Of a DNA stretch of 64,000 nt, positions 51,810 to 59,193 are shown in pieces. This DNA comes from an uncultured Spirochaetaceae bacterium (GTDB lineage Bacteria; Spirochaetota; Spirochaetia; Sphaerochaetales; Sphaerochaetaceae), in the NCBI GenBank assembly GCA_900315435.1, contig OMYY01000010.1, positions 1 through 64,000 on the forward strand, read 5' to 3'. The notes under the pieces are model-generated. The model ran no database searches. It had not been told where the DNA came from and saw only the letters and a program-made list of their open reading frames with translations. The translations under genes were made by a program, and so were the position numbers. Position 1 is the stretch's first letter. Each line of letters opens with the position of its first letter.

Positions 51810-52903
51810 TCCGTTCGACCTTTGATGAGTGCATCGAAGGTCGAAGAGAGATACATCTTCTCTATGTTGTTGACCTCACGGATGTTCGGGTATATGTCGG
51901 AAAGCCTTTTGTAGGTACTGAAGCCTGCATGCCAGTCTGCAAACACGATGTTGTCCGGTCTGAGTCTGGAGAGTACATTCGTGTTATGCCCGGAGAAGAT
52001 GAGTTGCACACCCTTTTCCACGGCCACATTGATGAAGTCCATCAGCGTCAGAGGATGCAATGCCCGGTCTATCTCGTCAACCACAAGGACTCCGTTCTTC
52101 GGAAGACTTGAAAGGATACTCAGAAGCATACTTTGATTTATCATGCCGTCAGAAATCATTGACACAGGAAGGGTAAGTTGGCCATCTCCAATGTCCAGTC
52201 TGGCTGTATATCGTTTCTTTTCGGTAATGTCGGGAAATGAAACGATGTCGTAGGACGGGAAGGCCCTGTATTGGTTCAACAGTCTTCTGACTTCTTGGGA
52301 TTTTTCCGCCATCACATCCAACAGTGCCTTATCCCTGAAGGCTTTTACCTTGTATTCGTTTGTATTGAACCTCACATAAGCTATGTTGGACAGATACCCA
52401 AAAGCCTCGGATGCCACGCTGTCCGCAATGCCTTTTGCTACCACATCCCTGAGGGCGGGGTAGAGTCGTGATTCGATGCGGTGGGTTCCATCTCGATAGG
52501 TATACTTGTCTCTGTTCCGGACCAATACCTCCACGTGGTCCACAACAAGACCTTCCCTGGCAATGCCATCGTTGTCTTCAAACAGGTAGTATCGATAGTG
52601 CTTGTCCGCAAGGATGAATTCCAGTTCAGCTCCATACTCGGTAGTGATGTCCTTGGTTTGCGCCAGGATATTTGGAACGAATCCAGAAATTTTATCTGGT
52701 TCGTCGTCCAGCAATCCAACGAGAGAAGTAAAAGCGCCAAGAAACGAACTTTTGCCGCTCCCATTGCAACCATAGATTGCAATGGGATTGGACACCTTGT
52801 CCGCAAGCACATATTGCTCAAGATATCTGTAGCCAGCTTTCTCCAATGTGACACTGGCAAAGCCAACGGACCCGACGTTCCGAACCTTCACTGATGTGAG
52901 CAT
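51806..52903 (-). CDS. AAA (ABC-like, OLD/RloA-type) ATPase of a candidate defence module
   Basis: 365 residues. Walker A GCNGSGKSS at 45-53, an SDGMINQSMLLSIL signature-like helix, Walker B GVLVVDEIDRALHP (about 270-283) and the sensor His in FSGHNTNVLS. The layout is that of AAA_15/AAA_21 SMC-like ATPases without a long coiled coil, the sensing partners in several phage-defence pairs. It is the first gene of the pair and is coupled to the TOPRIM-like gene. An inverted repeat lies 53 bases upstream of its start. Confidence 0.75.
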   Translation of the reverse strand: MLTSVKVRNVGSVGFASVTLEKAGYRYLEQYVLADKVSNPIAIYGCNGSGKSSFLGAFTSLVGLLDDEPDKISGFVPNILAQTKDITTEYGAELEFILADKHYRYYLFEDNDGIAREGLVVDHVEVLVRNRDKYTYRDGTHRIESRLYPALRDVVAKGIADSVASEAFGYLSNIAYVRFNTNEYKVKAFRDKALLDVMAEKSQEVRRLLNQYRAFPSYDIVSFPDITEKKRYTARLDIGDGQLTLPVSMISDGMINQSMLLSILSSLPKNGVLVVDEIDRALHPLTLMDFINVAVEKGVQLIFSGHNTNVLSRLRPDNIVFADWHAGFSTYKRLSDIYPNIREVNNIEKMYLSSTFDALIKGRTE

Positions 52904-52955
52904 TTCCTATCCTCTCTGCTGCCCTCAGTCTTCAAATTACCATAGATTTTCATTT

Positions 52956-52976
52956 TAGTGTATAAAAAATACACTA
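52956..52976. promoter_or_regulatory. Inverted repeat upstream of the ATPase/TOPRIM pair
   Basis: TAGTGTAT-AAAAA-ATACACTA is a perfect inverted repeat with eight-base arms. On the minus strand it includes TATACA/TACACT sequences that could be a -10 element. It is a candidate operator controlling the candidate defence genes. No regulator gene is adjacent, so autoregulation by the ATPase or TOPRIM protein is possible. Confidence 0.45.
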
Positions 52977-52987
52977 CTTTACCACCA

Positions 52988-53113
52988 TCAATCCGTCATC
53001 TGATGCAAGTACTCACCCTTCGGAGTGTACCACCCGTTGTCCACAACACCGATTGAGACACTGCCATTATGTTTGCAATAGCCTTTGTCATCGGAAGTAT
53101 CCTCGATTGTCAT
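52988..53113 (-). pseudogene. Short ORF or 3' remnant of a lost gene
   Basis: The frame reads MTIEDTSDDKGYCKHNGSVS, then IGVVDNGWYTPKGEYLHQMTD and a TGA at 52988-52990. It stays open upstream as VDYPLSREQ before the ATG, so it looks like the end of a longer gene whose 5' part is gone. GGGAG lies only three bases before the ATG, too close for efficient initiation. No family was recognised. The rest of 52904-53317 holds the inverted repeat and the Fur-type box described separately. Confidence 0.35.
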
Positions 53114-53245
53114 TTGCTCCCGACTCAGGGGGTAATCGACGGACGGGGTGCACGGTTGTCTGTGAAATCATTGGCAGCAAGGGTACTGCGTCTTTGAGGA
53201 CACTTCGGAGCGCTGTCCGGATAATCAATCTCAATCTGAATAATT

Positions 53246-53268
53246 TGAAAATCATTTTCATATTGACA
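53246..53268 (+). promoter_or_regulatory. Fur/Zur box with adjoining -35 element
   Basis: TGAAAAT-C-ATTTTCA (53246-53260) is a perfect 7-1-7 palindrome of the Fur/Zur/PerR class. TTGACA follows at 53263-53268, so a bound repressor would block RNA polymerase. It lies 58 bases before the Fur-family gene and should govern the regulator and the znu operon together. Confidence 0.75.
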
Positions 53269-53317
53269 AACTCCGCGGTTTCCTCCAAGATACGGGTCCC
53301 AGAGGGGCAGGATAGGT

Positions 53318-53746
53318 ATGGCAGCAAGGAAATCCGAGTATCAGACCAGACAGAGAAGCGAGATTCTCGCGGTGCTAAGAGCCCATGCGGGGCAGCACTT
53401 TTCGGTTGCCACGCTTGCGAAGGAGCTGAAGCGGTCGGGCTTGTCGGTGGGAACGACCACCATCTACCGCCAGTTGGAGAAGCTGACCGGAGAGGGGCTG
53501 GTCGCCAAGTTCCTGACGGGCATCGGCTCCCCTGCGTGTTTTGCCTATCTCCAGGATGGAGCCGACGAGGATGTCCATTGCCGTTGCGTCAAGTGCGGGA
53601 CGCTGTTCCATATCCACTGTGACGAAATGACGCACATGGAACGGCACCTGTTGGAGAAACACCACTACCAGATTGACCTCCATCGTACCGTCCTGTACGG
53701 TCTCTGCGAGAAATGCCTGGAAGAAGGGGAGGAAGAAACGCGGTGA
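53318..53746 (+). CDS. Fur family metal-dependent regulator (Zur-like)
   Basis: 142 residues. The winged helix (RQRSEILAVLRAHAGQHFSV and SVGTTTIYRQLEKLTGEGLV) is followed by a metal domain with C90-x2-C93 and C130-x2-C133, the structural zinc site, and DVHCRC, HIHCDE and HLLEKHHYQIDLHRT as sensory-site candidates. It sits in front of znuACB with a Fur-type box upstream, so zinc-responsive repression is the simplest reading. The stop overlaps the next GTG start by four bases (GTGA). Confidence 0.88.
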   Translation: MAARKSEYQTRQRSEILAVLRAHAGQHFSVATLAKELKRSGLSVGTTTIYRQLEKLTGEGLVAKFLTGIGSPACFAYLQDGADEDVHCRCVKCGTLFHIHCDEMTHMERHLLEKHHYQIDLHRTVLYGLCEKCLEEGEEETR

Positions 53747-54057
53747 GGACCCGAGGCTTGCATCATCGATCACTGGTCTTGGGCCGGCTGTGCCTGCTGT
53801 TCCTGTTGCTTTCCCTCCTCGGGGCAACGCTCTTTCTTGCCATGGAGGCCGGCCATCCATGCAACGGAGACCATTGTCAGATCTGCCTGGTCATGGAGCA
53901 ATGCGGGCAGACGCTTCGTTTGGTTGGCGGGGGCACGTCTCCATGTACCGCTCCATTCGCTTTTCCCTTGTTGCTTGCCGCAGTTCCTCTGCCGCTTTGC
54001 TGGCAGACACCGGGCCGGGCGACGCTCATTTCTGAGAAGGTACGCTTGAACGACTGA
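53743..54057 (+). CDS. Small membrane protein with His/Cys cluster in the zinc operon
   Basis: 104 residues starting at GTG. A strongly hydrophobic segment (LCLLFLLLSLLGATLFLAME) is followed by AGHPCNGDHCQICLVMEQCG and a second hydrophobic stretch (FAFPLLLAAVPLPLCW). The G-H-x-C-x-G-x-x-C-x-I-C cluster would lie outside the membrane and could bind zinc. It is coupled to the Zur-like gene and lies 40 bases before znuA. Small proteins with this kind of motif are seen beside zinc uptake genes in other anaerobes, to my recollection; the function is unknown. Confidence 0.6.
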   Translation: MRTRGLHHRSLVLGRLCLLFLLLSLLGATLFLAMEAGHPCNGDHCQICLVMEQCGQTLRLVGGGTSPCTAPFAFPLLLAAVPLPLCWQTPGRATLISEKVRLND

Positions 54058-54097
54058 GACTCCTGGCTTTTCCCATCTCACAACCAAGGAGTCAACT

Positions 54098-55063
54098 ATG
54101 CGTAAACCTGTACTGGCCACCCTTTGCGTGGTCCTTGCGTCGGCTCTTGCCCTTTCCGCATGTATGAAAGGCAAGTCGTCTCGTTCTCCGGAAACCCGTG
54201 CCGGCTCGCCACGGAAACTTTCCATCGTTTGTACCAATTTTCCCTGTTATGACTTCGCCCGCCAGGTGGCCGGGCAGGAAGCGGAGGTCCGCATGCTGCT
54301 CAAGCCGGGAGCGGAAAGCCACAGCTATGAACCCTCACCGAGCGACATCATCGCCATTCAGGACTGCGATATGTTTGTCTTTGTCGGGGGAGATTCCGAC
54401 GAGTGGGTCGACGACATCCTCGCCTCGATGGACCAGTCCCATATGACGCTTTTCAAGCTGATGGACCAAGTCCAGACCGTCGAGGAGGAGGTGCCGGAAG
54501 GCATGGAGGATGATGGCGATGACGAGGCGGAGGTGGAGATGGACGAGCATGTCTGGACTTCACCTGCCAACGCCATGACGATGGTGAAGAACCTTGCCGA
54601 CATGGTCGTTTCCTTGGACCCGGAGCATGCCCAGACGTACCAGCGGAATGCCGCTTCCTATATCGCCCGGATCCAGAAGGTGGATGACGACCTCCGCAAA
54701 GTCGTCGCCGAGGGCAAGCGCAAGGAGATTGTCGTTGCCGACCGGTTCCCGCTGCGCTACTTCTGCGACGAGTTCGGACTGGCCTATCACGCCGCGTTTC
54801 CGGGCTGTTCCACCAAAGTCCAGCCATCGGCGAAGACGGTGGTCTTCCTGACCAGAAAGGTAGTGGAAGACAAGATTCCCGTCGTCTTCCATATCGAGCT
54901 GTCCAACGAGCAGATGGCTGACTCGATTGCCGGATCGACCGGAGCCAAGCCGATGCTGCTGCATGCGGTCCACAACGTGAGCGACAGCGATTTCCAAAGC
55001 GGGGCCAGCTATGTGAGCCTGATGGAAGGGAATGTCGTCGCGTTGCGTGAGGCGCTCAACTGA
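54098..55063 (+). CDS. znuA: ZnuA-like metal-binding lipoprotein, variant ligand set
   Basis: 321 residues. The lipobox ALSAC places Cys22 as the lipid anchor. Metal ligands His75 (GAESHSYEPSPSD) and His151 (DEHVWTSP) are present. The third His of classical ZnuA is missing: the segment reads VVADRFPLRYFCDEFGL. The usual His-rich loop is replaced by an acidic stretch (EEEVPEGMEDDGDDEAEVEM, about 129-148). A late acid occurs in FHIELSNEQMAD. It belongs to a cluster A-I subfamily seen in anaerobes. Operon context favours zinc, but manganese or another divalent metal is possible. Confidence 0.85.
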   Translation: MRKPVLATLCVVLASALALSACMKGKSSRSPETRAGSPRKLSIVCTNFPCYDFARQVAGQEAEVRMLLKPGAESHSYEPSPSDIIAIQDCDMFVFVGGDSDEWVDDILASMDQSHMTLFKLMDQVQTVEEEVPEGMEDDGDDEAEVEMDEHVWTSPANAMTMVKNLADMVVSLDPEHAQTYQRNAASYIARIQKVDDDLRKVVAEGKRKEIVVADRFPLRYFCDEFGLAYHAAFPGCSTKVQPSAKTVVFLTRKVVEDKIPVVFHIELSNEQMADSIAGSTGAKPMLLHAVHNVSDSDFQSGASYVSLMEGNVVALREALN

Positions 55064-55770
55064 TGAGCCTGATTGCCTGTGACCACCTTTCCTTCGCCTA
55101 TGAGGGATTGACTGTGGTGGATGACGTGTCGTTCCACGTGGATGCCGGCTGGTACCTTTCCATCGTAGGCGAGAACGGTGCCGGCAAGAGCACGCTCGTC
55201 CGGGGGCTTTTGCATCTGAAAACTCCCTCCCGGGGGACAATCCGTTTCGATGAGGGGCTTCGGGAAGATGAGATCGGCTACCTTCCCCAGCAGACGGTGG
55301 TGCAACGGAACTTTCCCGCCAGCGTGGAAGAGGTGGTGCTGTCCGGTTGCCTGAACCACCTGGGATGGCGGGTCTGGTACTCGAAGGAACAGCGACGGAG
55401 GGCGGAGGAGCGGATGGACCTGCTTGGCATCACTTCTCTCCGGGACCGTTGTTATCGCGAGCTCTCCGGGGGCCAGCAGCAACGGGTGCTTCTGGCCCGG
55501 GCTCTCTGCGCCGCACGCAAGGTCTTGCTGCTGGACGAGCCGGTGACCGGGCTCGACCCGATCGCCACCAGGACTCTGTATCAGGCCATCCGCATGTTGC
55601 ATGAGGAGCGGCACATGACCATCCTGATGGTCTCGCACGATATCCAAAGCGCGGTCTCCGAATCCGACCACATCCTCCACCTCGCCCGGAAGGGAAGGTT
55701 TTTCGGCAGCACCCGGGAGTATCTGACCTCGCCGCTGGGGAAGGCGTATCTCGAGGGGGGGCAGGCATGA
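55063..55770 (+). CDS. znuC: Zinc ABC importer ATPase (ZnuC-like)
   Basis: 235 residues. Walker A GENGAGKST, the Q-loop YLPQQTVV, signature LSGGQQQRVLLARAL, Walker B VLLLDEPVTGLDP and the H-loop MVSHDIQSA are all intact. It lacks a His-rich tail. The start overlaps the znuA stop by one base (TGATG), and its stop overlaps the permease start. Confidence 0.92.
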   Translation: MSLIACDHLSFAYEGLTVVDDVSFHVDAGWYLSIVGENGAGKSTLVRGLLHLKTPSRGTIRFDEGLREDEIGYLPQQTVVQRNFPASVEEVVLSGCLNHLGWRVWYSKEQRRRAEERMDLLGITSLRDRCYRELSGGQQQRVLLARALCAARKVLLLDEPVTGLDPIATRTLYQAIRMLHEERHMTILMVSHDIQSAVSESDHILHLARKGRFFGSTREYLTSPLGKAYLEGGQA

Positions 55771-56714
55771 GCGTGTTCTGGGAGATGCTCTCCTATCCCT
55801 TCCTGGTCCGTGCCTTCGTCGTCGGCATCTTGGTATCCCTCTGCGCTTCGCTTCTCGGTTCCTGCCTGGTGCTCAAGCGCTACGCCATGATCGGGGACGG
55901 CCTTTCCCATGTCGGGTTTGCCGCCCTCGCCATCGCGTATCCGTTGGGAATCGCCCCTCTTTCGCTCGCTATCCCGGTTTGTGTCCTGACCGCTTTCGTC
56001 CTTTTGCAGGTCAAGGAGAACGCGGCAATCAAGGGGGACGCTGTTCTGGCGATGGTCTGTAGCGGTTCCCTTGCGGTCGGCGTGATGGTGGTGTCGCTTA
56101 CCAGAGGCATGAACACAGAGCTTGATACCTATCTCTTTGGCAGTATCCTGGCGATGAAGAGAAGCGACATGTGGATTTCCCTTGCGCTCGCGCTTTCGGT
56201 GCTGCTTCTGTATGTGCTTTTCTACCACCGGATTTTTGCGGTCACCTTTGACGAACAGTTTGCCCGGGCGGTCGGGGTCGACGTGAAGCGGTATGAGATG
56301 GTGCTTGCCGTGCTTGCGGCGGTGACCGTGGTGCTCGGCATGCGGATGATGGGGTCCTTGTTGATTTCCTGTCTGATCGTCTTTCCCGCGCTTTCCGCCA
56401 TGCGGGTGACAAGGCGGTTCCGGACTACCGTCCTGCTTGCAGGGGGAATCGGGGTGGCGGGGTTCCTGATAGGGCTTGTCTTCTCCTACCTGCACGCAGT
56501 GCCCACCGGCGCCTGCATTGTCGTCACCGACATCCTGCTGTTCTTTCTTTTCTGGGGAATGGGCGCCTGTCGTGGAAAGCTGCCCTTCAGGGCACCAGCA
56601 GCTGCCTGCATTCCCGCTCCACCAGCTCGCCCATCCTGTCCGCGAGCTGGTCGCGGGGAATCGTCTTGCCGTTGCGGAACCATTCGAGGTAGACGGCGAT
56701 CACCCCGCCGGTGA
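55767..56714 (+). CDS. znuB: Zinc ABC importer permease (ZnuB-like) with antisense-encoded tail
   Basis: 315 residues of ABC-3 type. SLLGSCLVLKRYAMIGDGLS, HVGFAALAIAYPLG and GVDVKRYEMVLAVLAAVTVV are family signatures, with eight or nine helices expected. The family domain ends near residue 270 (FFLFWGMGACRG). The last 40 or so residues (about 56590-56714) are Arg/Pro/Cys-rich, of low complexity, and encoded opposite the tetR gene on the other strand. This suggests that the ancestral stop codon was lost and the gene now reads into its neighbour. Confidence 0.88.
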   Translation: MSVFWEMLSYPFLVRAFVVGILVSLCASLLGSCLVLKRYAMIGDGLSHVGFAALAIAYPLGIAPLSLAIPVCVLTAFVLLQVKENAAIKGDAVLAMVCSGSLAVGVMVVSLTRGMNTELDTYLFGSILAMKRSDMWISLALALSVLLLYVLFYHRIFAVTFDEQFARAVGVDVKRYEMVLAVLAAVTVVLGMRMMGSLLISCLIVFPALSAMRVTRRFRTTVLLAGGIGVAGFLIGLVFSYLHAVPTGACIVVTDILLFFLFWGMGACRGKLPFRAPAAACIPAPPARPSCPRAGRGESSCRCGTIRGRRRSPRR

Positions 56715-57144
56715 TATACCTGGCCCTGACGGTGAAGGTGACAGGGTCAAGCTTGGTCTCGGCAAGGAACCGGTCTTTGAGGAGGTCGATCATGGTAAGG
56801 CCGAGGTGCAGGCTGAACTGCTCGGCGGCGGACTTGGTGAGAAGCACCTCGGGAAAAAGGACTCCCGTCTCCAGACATTGGAGCAACTGTTTGAAGAGGA
56901 GGGGGATGTCCAGTGGCTTTGTCGCCTGGTCGAAGACTTTCTGGATATCGGAGATGACCTGGCGCTCGACTTCCTCGGGAATATCGGAGATCGTCTTGTA
57001 ATGGTGGTAGAAGGTCTTCCGGTCGACACCGGCCGCCTTGCAGAGTTCGGTCACCGTGATTTCGTTGAGTTCCTTCCGGGAAAGGAGTCTCATGCAAGCT
57101 CCCTGCAGCGCTTTTCTTGTGCGGATTACTCTACTGTCTTCCAT
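56587..57144 (-). CDS. TetR family regulator (DhaS/AcrR-like)
   Basis: 185 residues. The helix-turn-helix reads RTRKALQGACMRLLSRKELN, EITVTELCKAAGVDRKTFYH, then HYKTISDIPEEVE, the arrangement of TetR proteins with a C-terminal TetR_C-type domain (FTVRARYITGGVIAVYLEWF). Its 3' end overlaps the end of znuB for 128 bases in convergent orientation. Upstream lies the flavoprotein gene on the same strand, separated by a terminator, so the target is not obvious. Confidence 0.84.
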   Translation of the reverse strand: MEDSRVIRTRKALQGACMRLLSRKELNEITVTELCKAAGVDRKTFYHHYKTISDIPEEVERQVISDIQKVFDQATKPLDIPLLFKQLLQCLETGVLFPEVLLTKSAAEQFSLHLGLTMIDLLKDRFLAETKLDPVTFTVRARYITGGVIAVYLEWFRNGKTIPRDQLADRMGELVERECRQLLVP

Positions 57145-57226
57145 GTGGCCTTCCTCTTGGTTTCGGTGGTCACCAGTATAGCGTGATTTGCACGGGAAGC
57201 CAAATATGCTTGCTGGGAGGACAAAG

Positions 57227-57254
57227 AGAGTCGGGCCATGAAAAGCCCGACTCT
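57227..57254 (-). terminator. Hairpin terminator after the flavoprotein gene
   Basis: AGAGTCGGGC and GCCCGACTCT form a perfect ten-pair stem with an eight-base loop, 29 bases past the flavoprotein stop. On the minus strand it is followed by CTTTGTCC, a weak T-rich tail. Confidence 0.6.
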
Positions 57255-57282
57255 CCTGTCGTATCTATTCTATCTGGCAAGG

Positions 57283-59055
57283 TTACCGCAGGGAAGCAAG
57301 GGCGCTTTCCGCCGCAATCGTGCCATAGACGACGAAGTCGCAGACAGCGTTGCCGCCGATGCGGTTTCCGCCATGGATTCCACCGGTAACCTCGCCGGCG
57401 GCGAAGAAGCCGGGAATCACCGTGCCGTCGCTTGTCTCGACTTGGGCATGCTCGTTGATCTTGACGCCGCCCATAGTGTGGTGGATGCCCGGGGCGACCT
57501 TGATGGCGTAGTACGGGGCCTTGACCAAGGCGATCGGCATGCCGGTGGTGCGTCCGAACGTGTCCTGCTTCTTGCCGTCAACCACGTCGTTCCAGTCATC
57601 GAGTGTGGCCTTCAGGGTAGCCGGATCCATTCCGAGCTTCTGGGCGAGGCCCTCGATCGTGTCGGCTTGGACCGTCAGATTTCGGGTGACGTACTTCTCG
57701 ATGGCCTTTCGTCCCTCGCGGATAGCCTGGTCGAAGATGACGTAGGAGTACTGTCCGTCCTGTTTCAGCTCTTCGGCGGAAACGGCGTCGCGGGTACCCA
57801 TCTCGTTGGTGAAGCGCTTGCCCTGCGCGTTGACCATGATGCCGCCATCGCCACGCACACCTTCGGTAATCAGGGCCGCGGTGCTCTGCTCGACGGTCGG
57901 GTGAAGCTGGATCTGCTCCATGTCGACCAAGCCGGCGCCGACAGCCTGCGCCATGACGATACCGTCACCGGTAATGCCAGGGGCGTTGGTGGAGATAGTG
58001 CCGACCAGGTCGGGGCGATACTTGGCGATCATGTCGAGGTTGGCGCCGAAGCCACCGGTGGTCAGGATGACCGCCTTCGCATTGATCGTGTAATCGGCGT
58101 CTTTGCCCTCGGCCTTGACGCCGACGACCTTGCCGCCGTCCGTCAGCAGGCTGGTGGCGGCAGTCTCGTACATGATGTTGACGTTCTTCGCCTCCAGCTG
58201 TTCCAGGAACTTGGAAACCAGGTAGCTGCCGACTGCGGACCCATCCGCAGGTGCGTGGGTGCGGGGCTTGGACTGTCCGCCCGTGGTGGAGATCTTCGCC
58301 AGCGGGGCTCCGATGGAATCCAGCCAGTCGATGCCAGCGGCGCTTTTTTCGGCCAGGGTGCGGACGAGAGCGGGGACGCCAAGGTTGTGTCCGCCCTTCA
58401 TGGTATCCTCGTAGAACAGCTCGACACTGTCCTCGATGCCCTGTTCTTTCTGGTAATGGGTTTCGGCGGCGTTCATGCCCGCGGTGGCCAGGTTGGAGTT
58501 GCCGCCGGCAATCGCACGCTTCTCAAGCAGGATGACCGACTTCCCTGCGTCGACGATGTGGAGTGCTGCGGTCATTCCTGCGCCACCGGCACCGATGACG
58601 ACCACGTCAGTGGTCAGCGTTTCGCTCTTACGCTGGGCTGGAGCGGTACTCTGCGCCTGCGGGGCAGGAGCAGGAGCCTGTCCTTCCATGCCTGCCTGGA
58701 CAAGAGCCGCGACAGCGGCGGCGCGGACCGCGTTCGAGGTGACGGTAGCTCCGCTGATGCCGTCCACATAGGGACTCTGTGCCTTCATGATGGCGGGTCC
58801 GAGACGCTTGATCGCGGCGCCTCCGACAGTCGGAGTCTCGCTGTCTCCCTTGATGTCGACCGCGGTGATCTTGCTCGAACCGACCGTCACGGTGACGGTG
58901 ACATCGCCCCCGAATCCTTTCTCGGTAGCGGTGTAGGTGCCAGGTTTCAAACCTCCGTCCAGTTTCTGCGGACGATTGTTGAAGTAGCCAAGCACTGCCG
59001 CGACGACGACAAGCAACGCCACGACGATGCCGATGATAATGGTTTTTTTCTTCAT
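57283..59055 (-). CDS. Membrane-anchored FMN/FAD reductase (fumarate/urocanate reductase-like)
   Basis: 590 residues. An N-terminal membrane anchor (IIIGIVVALLVVVAAVLGYF) is followed by an FMN_bind domain with the flavinylation motif DGISGAT (Thr104) and an Ala/Pro/Gln-rich linker (about 124-143). The FAD-dependent reductase domain starts with DVVVIGAGGAGMTAALHIVD and includes HAPADGSAVGSYLV, the active-site Arg in GGVRGDGGIM-like context (EGVRGDGGIMVN) and GGIHGGNRIGGNAV. Such proteins use extracytoplasmic electron donors to reduce fumarate, urocanate or other enoates, with FMN attached by ApbE. It is a single-gene unit ended by a hairpin. Confidence 0.88.
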   Translation of the reverse strand: MKKKTIIIGIVVALLVVVAAVLGYFNNRPQKLDGGLKPGTYTATEKGFGGDVTVTVTVGSSKITAVDIKGDSETPTVGGAAIKRLGPAIMKAQSPYVDGISGATVTSNAVRAAAVAALVQAGMEGQAPAPAPQAQSTAPAQRKSETLTTDVVVIGAGGAGMTAALHIVDAGKSVILLEKRAIAGGNSNLATAGMNAAETHYQKEQGIEDSVELFYEDTMKGGHNLGVPALVRTLAEKSAAGIDWLDSIGAPLAKISTTGGQSKPRTHAPADGSAVGSYLVSKFLEQLEAKNVNIMYETAATSLLTDGGKVVGVKAEGKDADYTINAKAVILTTGGFGANLDMIAKYRPDLVGTISTNAPGITGDGIVMAQAVGAGLVDMEQIQLHPTVEQSTAALITEGVRGDGGIMVNAQGKRFTNEMGTRDAVSAEELKQDGQYSYVIFDQAIREGRKAIEKYVTRNLTVQADTIEGLAQKLGMDPATLKATLDDWNDVVDGKKQDTFGRTTGMPIALVKAPYYAIKVAPGIHHTMGGVKINEHAQVETSDGTVIPGFFAAGEVTGGIHGGNRIGGNAVCDFVVYGTIAAESALASLR

Positions 59056-59193
59056 GTGTGCTCCCTTAGCATTGCGCTATCGTGCAGAAAATCCATATGT
59101 TCTCTCCACGCGGAGACAAGTGTATACGGCAACTCTACGGATACGCAAGATGGCAACCCGCCAGTCCCTCTTCCAATCAGGTTGTCAATCCCG

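Noticed and set aside
51012-52903. Firm assignment of the ATPase/TOPRIM-like pair to PARIS
   Set aside because: The order and fold types agree, but the effector looks at least as close to RloB, and no diagnostic DUF4435 motif could be confirmed by eye.
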